From Planctomycetia bacterium (lineage in GTDB: Bacteria > Planctomycetota > Phycisphaerae > Phycisphaerales > SM1A02), in the NCBI GenBank assembly GCA_005790605.1, contig SXUI01000035.1, forward strand, positions 1-64,000: a stretch of DNA of 64,000 bases, given 5' to 3'. Under the pieces are notes generated by a model. The model worked only from the letters and a program-made list of their open reading frames with translations. It did not search any database and was not told the origin of the DNA. How positions within the stretch are numbered: position 1 is the first letter of the stretch; each line of letters opens with the position of its first letter. Position numbers and translations under genes: made by a program. Shown here piece after piece: positions 8,259-18,600 of the stretch.

Positions 8259-9883
8259 TGCGTGCAACATACGCAGAGCAACCGCGAGGCGCGCAGGCGT
8301 TTACGCTGACTGAGCTTTTGGTTGCGATCGCAGTCCTCGTCGTGGTGTTGATTGCAACGGCGCGCATCTTTTCGAGTGCGTCGAAAGTCGCGGGCACCGG
8401 TGAAGCGACCTCGAGTCTCTTGCAGACCGCCGCAGCGATTGAGTCACAGATTCGTGCAGACTTCGCCAACATTTCGCGCGATGGATTCTTCGTCGTGCAG
8501 TGCGTGAGTGGTGGGGGTACGCGAGCGGATCAACTTGTGTTCTTCACGCAGCGCAGCACAACTTCACAGCAGTTCATGGGCTCGCGTGAATCGAGTGCGA
8601 CCAACCAAGTCGCTTCAACTTGGCTTGCCGAAAGCGGTGTCGCGCGCGTGTACTACGGTCATGGCATCACCGCGCCAAATCTTGGTGCGGATCAAGACAC
8701 GGATGGCTTCAATAGCAACCTGTGTGATGGAAGCGCGCTGACGCCCTGGGCTTCGACGGCGGGGTCCGGCAACTCGACGATTGACGCTCACAACTGGACC
8801 GCGGGAACAACCCAAGGCTCCAAGGGCCAGCCCAACACGCCCAAGGAAAACTGGCCGCTTCTACGCCAAGCGCTTGTGCTTGCCAAAGATGGAGCGGGAC
8901 CATCCAACCCAGACCTCGTCTACGCCGCCAACTACAAGAACGCAACGAGTGTCCTCTCAACGGAGAAGCAGCGCCCGTGGGTTGATCCGTGGTTTGTTTC
9001 AGGCAACCCGAACCCCAGTGGTTCCAACTACGACCCGACATGGCTGAGTTCGCGCGTCGATGTTTGCACGATGTCGCTTGGTGATATCAAGCGGCAGATC
9101 ACCGGGAATGGCGCCCTTCCGTTCTTGCTCGGGTCGAGCGCAAACCCTTGGGTTGATTGCCAGCGCACGCGGATGTTGCAGTGCGTGGGCTTTCCAGATC
9201 CATTCATCGGGAGCGGCGCAGAGGACCAACCATTCCTGCGTTACCCGCGCGCCGAAAAGGTTCCGCCGAGCATGGGCCGAGCGGACAGCATGCTTGCGAG
9301 TTCGATCCTGAGTGCGAACTGCAGCTCTTTCCGCGTCGATTGGACATGGAGCGAAGGCATTGGGCGAAGCGGATCCGGATTGGGCATGGTCGTCGCAGGG
9401 CGAACCCAAACTCCATGGTTTGGCATGTTCGATCAACCGTGTCCAACCTATGCGCCAGGCGCGAACAATGTGCGACCTGTCTCGAATCACGCGAATTTCG
9501 TGGGCAATCAGAATGGCGAGGCGTTCGGCACGATCGATGCGCCGCTCGTCGTCGACAATGCCGCTTTCCCCACCGACGGTACTGCGCCATCGATCAATCT
9601 CGTCTGTTCCGCTGAGGGATTTCTGAACCTCGAGCCCGCGAGTTGCGAACTGCACCTCAAACCAGTTTGGGCGCCGACGCCATGCCAAGCGGCGACCGTA
9701 TATGCCGCCGCGTTTGGCTACAACTCGACAGACCCTAGCGTGATGGCGCCTGCGTCGACCGGCAACGGTCCATTCACTCCATGGCCAAGTGCGGTGCGTA
9801 TCACGATGACGCTGAATGACCCCAATGCGAGGCTCGAAGGCGGGCGTGTTTTCCAGTTCATTGTTGAGTTACCACGGCCATGA
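8258..9883 (+). CDS. Type IV prepilin-like protein 5 (GspJ-like)
   Basis: 541 residues. The start at 8258 is fixed by a very good Shine-Dalgarno sequence (GGAGGA) and by the signal peptide; the frame is open further upstream but that part lacks signal features. Signal RGAQA/FTLTELLVAIAVLVVVLI has Glu at +5 and Ala at -1. The post-helix region (TSSLLQTAAAIESQIRADFA followed by NISRDGF) resembles GspJ/PilW-type minor pseudopilins, in which a helix is followed by DL..I.RDGF. The C-terminus has a short amphipathic segment (VRITMTLNDPNARLEGGRVF) also reminiscent of GspJ. It is about twice the length of typical GspJ. It overlaps the GspK-like gene by four bases. Confidence 0.83.
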   Translation: MRATYAEQPRGAQAFTLTELLVAIAVLVVVLIATARIFSSASKVAGTGEATSSLLQTAAAIESQIRADFANISRDGFFVVQCVSGGGTRADQLVFFTQRSTTSQQFMGSRESSATNQVASTWLAESGVARVYYGHGITAPNLGADQDTDGFNSNLCDGSALTPWASTAGSGNSTIDAHNWTAGTTQGSKGQPNTPKENWPLLRQALVLAKDGAGPSNPDLVYAANYKNATSVLSTEKQRPWVDPWFVSGNPNPSGSNYDPTWLSSRVDVCTMSLGDIKRQITGNGALPFLLGSSANPWVDCQRTRMLQCVGFPDPFIGSGAEDQPFLRYPRAEKVPPSMGRADSMLASSILSANCSSFRVDWTWSEGIGRSGSGLGMVVAGRTQTPWFGMFDQPCPTYAPGANNVRPVSNHANFVGNQNGEAFGTIDAPLVVDNAAFPTDGTAPSINLVCSAEGFLNLEPASCELHLKPVWAPTPCQAATVYAAAFGYNSTDPSVMAPASTGNGPFTPWPSAVRITMTLNDPNARLEGGRVFQFIVELPRP

Positions 9884-12800
9884 CGCGTTTCAAGAGCCGC
9901 GATTTTTTCTCGGAGCCAACCATGCATGCAGTGCACGCCACACCAGCCTCAAGTCGTCGCGCGAACACCATCGTGTTCGTAATGTCGATCTTGGTTCTGC
10001 TCGTGATTGTTGGAACGGCGTTCGTCACACGCGCACGATCGGGTCGACAGATCGCGACCGCGCAGCAAGCGGCGAGCGCTCGCGATGGTCGCGCAGATAG
10101 CCTCGCGCGCGATGTGGCCAAGGAGATCGCAGCGAGCCTCTTCCCGAAGCCGGTCGATCCAACGGATGCGTTCGGGCAGTTTGATAACAGCACGACGCCG
10201 CCAACCGCGGTCGGGAGCGCGTCTTGGCCGCGGCTTGCGACTCCTTCCTTCGCGACGCGATACGAAACTGATCGCGATTGGAACAACGACGCATCCCCGG
10301 ATTTTCCGACGAACACAACCGCCTTTGATGTGAAGCCGTGGACCAATTGGCCGGATGATTTCGTCTCGCCGAACAGCGCTTGGCCTCGGGGCCCTGGCGC
10401 GCCAACGGGTCAGTTGCTCACGATGATGGGGGCGCCGATGGGCGACTCCAACCCATACGGCAACCCAGGAACAGGCGACACTCGTTGGCTTCGTTCGACG
10501 GAGCCGCAACGCACAGACTTCACGGGTGACGGTGTACCTGATGGGTTCTCGCACTGGACACACCTCACATGGCTTCCGAGTGCGAACAACGCGTGGCGAG
10601 CGGTTCGGGACATTTCGGATATCGAAGGGACCACGCTGATCAACCTGAATCAGGCAGACCTCACCAAGTCGTTCGGCGTTGCCGTTCCGTACGAGCAGTG
10701 GCTTGGGAATGTGGTGCCCGCAGGCTTTGCGACCGCCGCTGACATCGTCACCAACTTCCCAGCGCGCCGCGATCAATGGTTTGCGCCGCCGAGCCAAGCG
10801 AACTGGTACGGCCAGAACTATCGACTTCCATCCGCGTTGCCGAACTTTTTCCAACTCGCGGCGCTCGGACCCGTGAGTGACGAGTATCAACCCAACACCG
10901 CGCGGCAGATGGTCACGAGGACCTTCGCTGATGCTGATGGCGATGGCTACACCGACAGCTTCTGGTTCCTTGCACCTGCGCCCGTTGATCGCGGGGTGCG
11001 AACACTCGTGGGTGTTTCGATCATCGACAACTCGTCGATGCTCAATGTGAATGTCGCGACCAAGGGTGGATTCTTCGAGACAACCACCAATGCCGCAGGC
11101 ATCGTGGTTCCAGCGGGCGGCACGACCGGTCAGACACCGGCGGATCTTGCGATGGTGTGGAGCAAGAACGACTTGCAAAACAGAGCGGGGCTTCTCGACA
11201 CTCCGATCAATACCTCGAACGATTACTCCGACCCCGCGACGAGTCCATACTTTCCTGATTACTTCCCATCGTTGTGGAGCGGGCAGGGCGCGCAACTCTT
11301 CAAGATTGGAAATGGGACTTCGGTCAATGCATCGATGCACATGGGGCGCGGCCCGAACGGACTTGAGTCGGGATCTGCAGACCTCTACGGCGATATCGCC
11401 ACGGTCGCTGCGGGCGTGAACGATTTCAGCGTGCTCAAGACACTGGGCGTGAAAGATCTCAATGTGGCGCAGCAGGCTCTCGCTGTGCAACTCGGATACC
11501 CGCTGATCGATCCTGATGTCGCGCTGCTTCTTCCCCAAGAAGTTGGTCGATTCGAACTCGCATCAGAGCGGCTTGCTTGGTTCAAACTTGCCGGCATTGA
11601 TCCCAACGGTGCGCTTGCGTCCACGCTCGGATTGCGGCCATTCTCAATGGCCGACGAAGTCGAACTTCGCATGGCGAATGGCTTGAATCAGCCGTACACA
11701 AACACACGACTTGAGCAAGCATTCAGCCTCTTTAGCCCAACCGTGCTAGCGGGTAACGCGAATCGCTTCCAAATGCTCCGCTCGACTGTGCAACGCGAAG
11801 AGGCGAATCGCGAGCTTGAACCACTGAGCCAGCGCGAACTCCTTGTCGACATGCGTCACCGCATCACGACGATCAACGGCGCGCGCAACGATCAACTGCC
11901 AGCGTGGCTCTGGCCAACCCCGTTCTACAACGCAACGCGGAACTATCTCCACCCGCGTAATCCCGCGATCACCAACACAGCTGATCCGCTGTACCCACAA
12001 TTCGATGCAGAGAATCGCGCGGAGTATGCGCGACAGAAGTTGAAGGTTGATCTTCGCCGACCGATGTTCGCGCTCGAGGATGGAACCGCGGTGGGGACAG
12101 GTGTTCGCGAGGCGCGTGAGCAGCAGTGGCGCAACGACATCGCGCGACTGCTCGAGCGATCAGTTTCGTTCTACGGCGACCGCGACGGAGATGGAACCAC
12201 GGATCACTGGCGAAGTTATCTCGATTCCATGGATCCCACGGCCACCGATCCTGACGAGCAGTACCTCAAGACGCTCTCCATGATCGCGAGTTACACGGCG
12301 AACCTGCATGCGGCAAGTGATCAGCCGGTGAAGGCACCTGGCTCCGCAGTCACGGTGTGGTACGACCCTCCGATGGTCGCAACTCCAGCCGGCGGCAATC
12401 CGGAGAGCCAGTTCAAGCCAAGCCTCGATCATGTGGTGTTCGACCCCAACACACCTGGTCGGTTCTACAACGGCATGGAGAAGCAGCCCTTCATCATGGA
12501 AGTGTTCATTGGTGTCGTGTACCCCAAGAGCAAGATTTATCCTGCAGATTGGAACGCCGAGTTCGCGATGTGCGGACCAGTCGAGGCAATCTCGAGCCCG
12601 CAACTTAAGTTACCTACGACAGTCGCGGACGGTGGTGGCGAGACTTTCGTGGACGACACATCCAAGCCGGCGGCCGTCATCGCGGTGCAAATCGCGAACC
12701 CGTACGACACGCCACTTCCGCTCTTTGACTTCGAACTTCAGTTCTACGGTCGCTCTTACAGTTTCGCGACGGGGCAGTATGGCTTTGTTCCTGTGCTGCC

Positions 12801-15510
12801 ACCGGCGACGAGCGCCGGACCTGCCACCGCGATCGTCTACGCCGTGCCGGATTACATCTACTCCGATACCACGGAAGCGTCGACGCCTCCAGCGAATCCA
12901 GCGAGTGCGGAAACGGAGTTAATGATCTCCACCAAGATGTTGGACTTCCTCGACATCGAGTATGCCTCTACCGATGTTGACGGCGACGGTGACGCGAACG
13001 GGACCTTCAATGTGCGTGAGTACATCGGTCTCTACGACAGTCATCCCACCGGCGCAACCGACCCCTTCGACGCGCAGGATCGCACACTCGTGTTCAACGC
13101 CACCGGCTCGTGGTACTGCAAGCAGAACGACCCGATTGCGGCAACCTATCAATCGAACACGACAGAACCTGTCGTGCTCCTCCGTCGCGTTGCGACGCCT
13201 GGTGGTGTCGTGCGCATGGTCGTTGACCGCCTCGAGAACGATGTATCAGGCGACGAAGAGAGCTTCCGGACTGAAGTGCGTCGGCTCTTCAATGATGCTC
13301 GGCTGCAGCCACCGGCAAAGAAGTACAAGTGTCGCCAGGGCGAAAAGGAAGTCGACGGCATTCGATTGGGCTCGAATGATCTCTTCATGACCTACGCACG
13401 CTGCGCTCGCCCATGGATGTGGGATCCACAGAGTTGGGTTCGCGACCCTTCGACGGGGCAATGGGCGTCACTGGCGTCAACAGCGAACGCAACCTCGATC
13501 TGCTCGCGCGATGTCGACAGTTGGGAGATCAATCCTCGCTATGTCTTCTCTACCCACACACAACCAATCCGCTCTGGTTCGGTCTCCGCGAACGGCGGAG
13601 TCGTCGGTCGCCCGTGGGATGGAATCATCGACGGCGGCGATGAGGAGTTTGTCGGCGATGCGATGTCGCTGATTGCGGGTGATGATCCGGATAGCAATGC
13701 AGGCTCCGGGAGCGGTCCAAAGCGGAGTCTCTGGCCTCGTACGACCTTCGTTGATATTTTCGGTCGGAACCTCAGAGCAAAGCCGACTTTCTTCTCGATG
13801 CAGACCGTGACCGCGGAGGAAGATTGCTCGAACCCGCAACCCAATGCGGTTTTCGATGCGGTGTACGCCGATGGTTCGGGTGCACTCCCATACCTACGCA
13901 ACGCTGAAAGCCTTGGAGCAGTGATTGATTACAGCGCTGCAGGCATTGGCCATTCACGCATTAGTTTCAATGGCGCGAACTACGATGTTGTGTTGGGCAA
14001 CAAGGGCGCAAGTAGCCAGGATTGGCTGCGTTGGCTTGACAACACAAGCACTCCAGGCGCGCACAAGTATGCGTCACTTCGCAACGCGCTGCAGTTGACA
14101 CAGAAGGACGACGACTTCGAACAGGTTGGCGAGGTTCTTGATGTCTTCTTGTGGGGACATGTCTACGAGAATCCTGGCGCTTCACCAACTTGCGTTGCGA
14201 CCTTCTCCGAGATCATGCTGAATGCGGACCCGGCGAGCGATTTCCCAGCGGGGTCGGGACCGTTTGTGAATCGGTTGCACGCGCGTGCGCCTGGTGAGAA
14301 CAGCGTCTTTGATATTGCTGGAAACCTCGTCACCTACGACCCGGGCACACCCGTGCTCGGCGCGCGCTGGTACTACCCACCAACTCCACCCAACGCACCT
14401 GCGGAGAACGACCTTTCCTTCGTCGCTGGCCAGCCAGCGCTGCCGATGGGTATAAGTTGGCTCGATGCGCTCGTTTGCGACGGGTTCGGTCGAGGCACAC
14501 TCGATCGCGATGGCGACAATGATCGAGACGCTGTCGACGACGCATGGCTTGAGCGTCGCCGCTTTGCGCTTGGAAGTGACTTCTTGGGCACGAAGACTCC
14601 CGGACTGATCAACATCAACACGGCGCCGATTGAAGTGCTCCGCACGCTGCCGATGATGACGCGGCTGCCGAAGTACGACCTCACAAATCCAACGCTCCCG
14701 TGGGTCTACAACCGAATCCCTGATGCGATGATCAAGTACCGCGAGGGCACGGTTTCGACCGACAACGCGGGCAACCCTTTCATTACCGATGTCATCCGTC
14801 CTTCGACGATGGCTGCGGCGGAAATGCCAAGCTACTCCGATCGTGGCTTGACGCAGTATGAGGTCGACACCGTCGCAGGTGGCCCAGTGGCGATGGTGCC
14901 AGGCGCGAATCGTTTCTACCCAGGCATGCGCGCAGAGAAGGGGTTTGCTTCACCCTCCGAGTTGCTGCTCATGCGTCGAACTACGTTGACTGATCCCACT
15001 GTTGCGATGGGCGACCTCAGTATTCGCCAAAGCTACAGCTCGCAGTTCTTCGCCCTTGATCCTTACGACCTCACCTACGACCCGAACAGCAATAGCATCG
15101 ATCCGGGCGAGTTCCTCAACCTTGCGATCAACCAAGTTCCTGGATATCGATTCTCGATCGATCGCGCGGCGCCGAAAGCACGCTTCGCACCGCTCGACAC
15201 GCTGCAAGCGAGCTTCCCCTTGCTTCTGAATCTTCCCGTTCGCTGGGATGAACCGCTTGGCGATGCAGAGGACGCAACCCTTGCGTACAAGGCGATCTCC
15301 AATCTCGTCTCCACGCGAAGCGATGTGTTCACCGTGTATCTCAAGGTGCGACAGGTGAAGCAAGACCCGGTGACCCGCAAGTGGGATGCGACCAAAGCAG
15401 AGCATGTGATCGATGACAGCCGCTATGTGATGGTGGTTGACCGGAGCGAGTGCAACGCGCCAAGCGACCAACCCAAGATCCTCTTCTTCGAGAAGTGCTC
15501 GACGAACTAA
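9880..15510 (+). CDS. Giant GspK-like pseudopilin / minor-tip protein
   Basis: 1876 residues from the overlapping ATG (ATGA with prepilin 5). An ATG at 9922 has a better Shine-Dalgarno sequence (CGGAG) and may be the true start. The N-terminus RRANTIVFVMSILVLLVIVG is a membrane helix without the +5 Glu, as in GspK. Around residue 1571 a segment TPGLININTAPIEVLRTLP matches the GspK/helix-hairpin-helix pattern. The protein is about five times longer than classical GspK (about 320 residues). Asp-rich motifs that may bind calcium occur repeatedly: near 213 (DFTGDGVPDG), 350 (DADGDGYTD), 766 (DRDGDGTTD), 1032 (DVDGDGDANG) and 1543 (DRDGDNDRD). GspK caps the pseudopilus tip together with I and J; that role is inferred here from order and motif. 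A terminator follows. Confidence 0.8.
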   Translation: MTRFKSRDFFSEPTMHAVHATPASSRRANTIVFVMSILVLLVIVGTAFVTRARSGRQIATAQQAASARDGRADSLARDVAKEIAASLFPKPVDPTDAFGQFDNSTTPPTAVGSASWPRLATPSFATRYETDRDWNNDASPDFPTNTTAFDVKPWTNWPDDFVSPNSAWPRGPGAPTGQLLTMMGAPMGDSNPYGNPGTGDTRWLRSTEPQRTDFTGDGVPDGFSHWTHLTWLPSANNAWRAVRDISDIEGTTLINLNQADLTKSFGVAVPYEQWLGNVVPAGFATAADIVTNFPARRDQWFAPPSQANWYGQNYRLPSALPNFFQLAALGPVSDEYQPNTARQMVTRTFADADGDGYTDSFWFLAPAPVDRGVRTLVGVSIIDNSSMLNVNVATKGGFFETTTNAAGIVVPAGGTTGQTPADLAMVWSKNDLQNRAGLLDTPINTSNDYSDPATSPYFPDYFPSLWSGQGAQLFKIGNGTSVNASMHMGRGPNGLESGSADLYGDIATVAAGVNDFSVLKTLGVKDLNVAQQALAVQLGYPLIDPDVALLLPQEVGRFELASERLAWFKLAGIDPNGALASTLGLRPFSMADEVELRMANGLNQPYTNTRLEQAFSLFSPTVLAGNANRFQMLRSTVQREEANRELEPLSQRELLVDMRHRITTINGARNDQLPAWLWPTPFYNATRNYLHPRNPAITNTADPLYPQFDAENRAEYARQKLKVDLRRPMFALEDGTAVGTGVREAREQQWRNDIARLLERSVSFYGDRDGDGTTDHWRSYLDSMDPTATDPDEQYLKTLSMIASYTANLHAASDQPVKAPGSAVTVWYDPPMVATPAGGNPESQFKPSLDHVVFDPNTPGRFYNGMEKQPFIMEVFIGVVYPKSKIYPADWNAEFAMCGPVEAISSPQLKLPTTVADGGGETFVDDTSKPAAVIAVQIANPYDTPLPLFDFELQFYGRSYSFATGQYGFVPVLPPATSAGPATAIVYAVPDYIYSDTTEASTPPANPASAETELMISTKMLDFLDIEYASTDVDGDGDANGTFNVREYIGLYDSHPTGATDPFDAQDRTLVFNATGSWYCKQNDPIAATYQSNTTEPVVLLRRVATPGGVVRMVVDRLENDVSGDEESFRTEVRRLFNDARLQPPAKKYKCRQGEKEVDGIRLGSNDLFMTYARCARPWMWDPQSWVRDPSTGQWASLASTANATSICSRDVDSWEINPRYVFSTHTQPIRSGSVSANGGVVGRPWDGIIDGGDEEFVGDAMSLIAGDDPDSNAGSGSGPKRSLWPRTTFVDIFGRNLRAKPTFFSMQTVTAEEDCSNPQPNAVFDAVYADGSGALPYLRNAESLGAVIDYSAAGIGHSRISFNGANYDVVLGNKGASSQDWLRWLDNTSTPGAHKYASLRNALQLTQKDDDFEQVGEVLDVFLWGHVYENPGASPTCVATFSEIMLNADPASDFPAGSGPFVNRLHARAPGENSVFDIAGNLVTYDPGTPVLGARWYYPPTPPNAPAENDLSFVAGQPALPMGISWLDALVCDGFGRGTLDRDGDNDRDAVDDAWLERRRFALGSDFLGTKTPGLININTAPIEVLRTLPMMTRLPKYDLTNPTLPWVYNRIPDAMIKYREGTVSTDNAGNPFITDVIRPSTMAAAEMPSYSDRGLTQYEVDTVAGGPVAMVPGANRFYPGMRAEKGFASPSELLLMRRTTLTDPTVAMGDLSIRQSYSSQFFALDPYDLTYDPNSNSIDPGEFLNLAINQVPGYRFSIDRAAPKARFAPLDTLQASFPLLLNLPVRWDEPLGDAEDATLAYKAISNLVSTRSDVFTVYLKVRQVKQDPVTRKWDATKAEHVIDDSRYVMVVDRSECNAPSDQPKILFFEKCSTN

Positions 15511-15561
15511 GCCCCAAAATAGCCCCAAAACGAACCAACGCACAACACGATTGCCACATCC

Positions 15562-15608
15562 AACCCGGTCTCGTCACGCCCATCCGGCATGCGAGGCCGG
15601 GGTTTTTT
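15562..15608 (+). terminator. Rho-independent terminator of the secretion operon
   Basis: The left arm 15562-15573 (AACCCGGTCTCG) pairs with 15592-15604 (CGAGGCCGGGGTT) in a stem of about 12 pairs with one bulge and one G-U pair. It is directly followed by six T (15603-15608). It lies about 50 bases after the GspK-like stop. On the opposite strand there is no T-run, so it serves the rightward operon only. Confidence 0.85.
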
Positions 15609-15639
15609 ATGGCATCACTTCCTCAGCGGTGGGTCGAGT

Positions 15640-18600
15640 TCAGTTCTCATTCCAGGCATTGGCAAGTGCGTCTGAGGCTTTGCGCGGGGAAGGCACTGGC
15701 ACTGCAGAGGCATCCATGGTGAACGGGGCGACCTCAAGTTCCACTCGCGCATTTCCGGAGCCTTGGGAGGCATCGACCTGCGGCTCCTGTTCGGCTCGTT
15801 CAGCCGCCGCCTTGGACAGACGACCGTCGGCAGAGACCTCATCGAAGCGAACGCTCACGCGGCGACTGACGCCCCGTTGTGGCATCGTGATGCCGTACAA
15901 CTGATGACACGCCTGCATGGTTCGCTTGTGGTGGGTGATCACGATGAAGTGACTGCGATCAAGGAACGGCTCAAGCGACTTGCAGAAGCGTTCGACATTG
16001 GCTTCGTCGAGCGCGGCATCGACTTCGTCGAGGATGCAGAAGGGGCTGGGCTTCGACTGGAAGATCGACATCAACAGCGCAACCGCGGTCATGGTCTTCT
16101 CGCCACCGCTGAGCTGGCTGATGAGGCGTGGTTCCTTGCCTGGGGGCTTCGCGCGAATCTCGATGCCACTCTCGAGCCAGTCCGTCTCCCCGTTCTCAAG
16201 CGGAACGAGGTAGAGGTCTGCAGATCCACCACCAAACAGGCGACGGAACATGCCGTTCTGTCCGGCGAAGTGCTCGCGCACGGTTTCGAACGTCGACTGG
16301 AATCTCGACCGACTCGCCAGATCGAGTTCCTCGATCAACGCGAGCAGGAGGGTTCGGGCACTGTCGATGTCGGTCAGCTGCGTCGCGAGTTCTTCATTCT
16401 TCACTTCAAGCTGGGTCAACTCTTCGAGGGCGTCGAGGTTCACATTGCCGAGTCGGCGAATCTCTTCGCGCAAGACTTCAACTTCCTTCGTCGCCTCATC
16501 ACGATCGATGGAAACAAACGCTGGTTGCGCGCGCTCGATTGCGTAATCGATGTAGAGCATTGGCAGATCGACGAGCGTTTCCATGAGCGTCGACTCTTCC
16601 AATGTCTCCCTGCGAACCTCAAGCTCGCGTCGAGAGAGTTCGATCGCATGCGCGTTCCGCTCAACGCGGCTCGCTTCCGTTCGCGCTCCTTCAAGCAGCC
16701 GAGCCGCCTCTGCAACTGCGCTCGAAGCAGCCTCAAGCGAACTCGACGCCGTTGCGAACTCGCTTGCGACTTCGACGAGCACGACATCCGTCCGCTCGAT
16801 CTCGGCCTGCGCCTCTTCTGCTTGCGCCTCGGCGCGCTCGATGGCGCTGAGGCGCCGATTGATGCCGTCCTGAAGGACGGTGACCTGTCGTTCAAGTTCA
16901 GACTTGGTGGACTCAAGATGCCGGCGCTCGCGTCGGGCCGCTTCGAGATTTCCCGCTGCTTCCGTTTGGCGAACGCGCGCCTGCGAAAATGCCTCCGCCG
17001 CTTCGAGCGCCACTCGCTTCGATTCCTCGCCCTGGGTTCGGAGCTCTCGCGCGTGCCCGCTTGCTTCGACGACGCCAGCGGCAAGGCTTTCCAAACGATC
17101 GAGCACTTCTGCTCGTTCCTCGCCACCTGCGCGAAGTCGGTCAAGCAACAGATTGCAATCATTAGAAGCAGACTCGCGATCGCGTTCGATGCGCCGAATC
17201 ATGCCGTCGAGGCGCTCCGTCGCATGCTGCGTTTCAAGCAACGCGCGGCGAGCCTCCTGCAATCGGTGCGTCAGCGCCTTCGCTTCGTCCTGGGCCTGCT
17301 TTGATTCGATCTCGAGACGGATGGCTTCTTCTTCATGCGCAGCCAAGGTCAGCGCGAGCGCGTCACCGCGTGCCACGAGTTCTGTCAGTTCTGCGCGACG
17401 AGCAAGCACGCCAACGGCTCCCTCAGATCGAGCAGCGGCGTTCGCGATGCAGCGGCCGTTTTCGTCGATGACCAAGCCGGTCCGTGTGACGAAACGACAT
17501 CCGCGTAGTGCCGCCTGCTGAGAGCAAGCAAGGGCTTGTGCGGCATCGTCGACAACAAAGGCGTGGGCGCAGAGTCGCTCCACAAGTTCTCGCGCCCCTG
17601 GTTGCACCTGAAGAAAATGCAGCAGGGGAGTCGCACCTGAGACCGCGCCGACCTTGCTGCCAAGAGTCGTCGCGCGCAATGCGGACTGCGAAGCCTTCGT
17701 GCGATTGGCGATGAATGCCAATTTGCCCTTAACTGAACGCGCGCTCTCCACGCAAGAGGCGAGCGCAGATTCATCAGCCACAACCAAGAGTTCAAGATAG
17801 TCGCCGAGCGCCGCTTCCACGATCTCCGCGTCAGCGCGGCTGGCTTCCACAAGATCGGAAAGGACGCCAACGACGGCTCCAAAGCGAGTGCGATCAGCGA
17901 GTGCGACACGAACGGCGCTTCCAAGTCCCTCGTGCGCTTTCAACATCTCGTCGAGCACACGACGACGGGACTCAACCGCGGTGCGTTCATCCCGTAACTG
18001 TGCGAGCTCACGAAGTTTCCCCGCGTGCGAAACGCTCAGGCTCGATGCCACACTCGTGCGTTGTTCAAGTTCACCCGTCGCGCGAGCGATCTCATCCTGT
18101 GCGACTGTTCCACGAACGACAAACTGCAGTCGCTGTGCGCGCGAACTGTCGAGTTCCTGCGCGAAGGGATCAAGCCTCGCTTCGAGGCGCAGGAACTCCT
18201 CGTGCAACGATCGTTCACGAGCCTCAATGCCTGCGAGTCGCGTCGAGAACTGTCCGCGCTCACGATCGAGTCGAAGCGCAGCCTCGTTCGCACGGACATG
18301 CGCCTGATCGGCGAGGAGGGCGGCCTGTTCTGCCGCGCGCCTTCGTTCACCCGAGGTGTGCGTCTCGGCGTCGGCTGATTTCGCCGCCTCCGTCGACTGT
18401 GCGAGTTGCAGTTCAGCGGTCGCGAACGCTTCTCGGAGTTTCTCGTTCTCCGACGCCGTCGTCGCAAGCCGCGCACGCTCTTCTTCAAGCGCCGTCCGCG
18501 AGTCACTCAGCGTGCGCCGAGCGAAATCACTGCGTTGCCGAGCCTGCGCGCTCGTCGCGACAAGTTCGAGTCGGCGCTGTTCAAGTGCGTGCATGGACTG

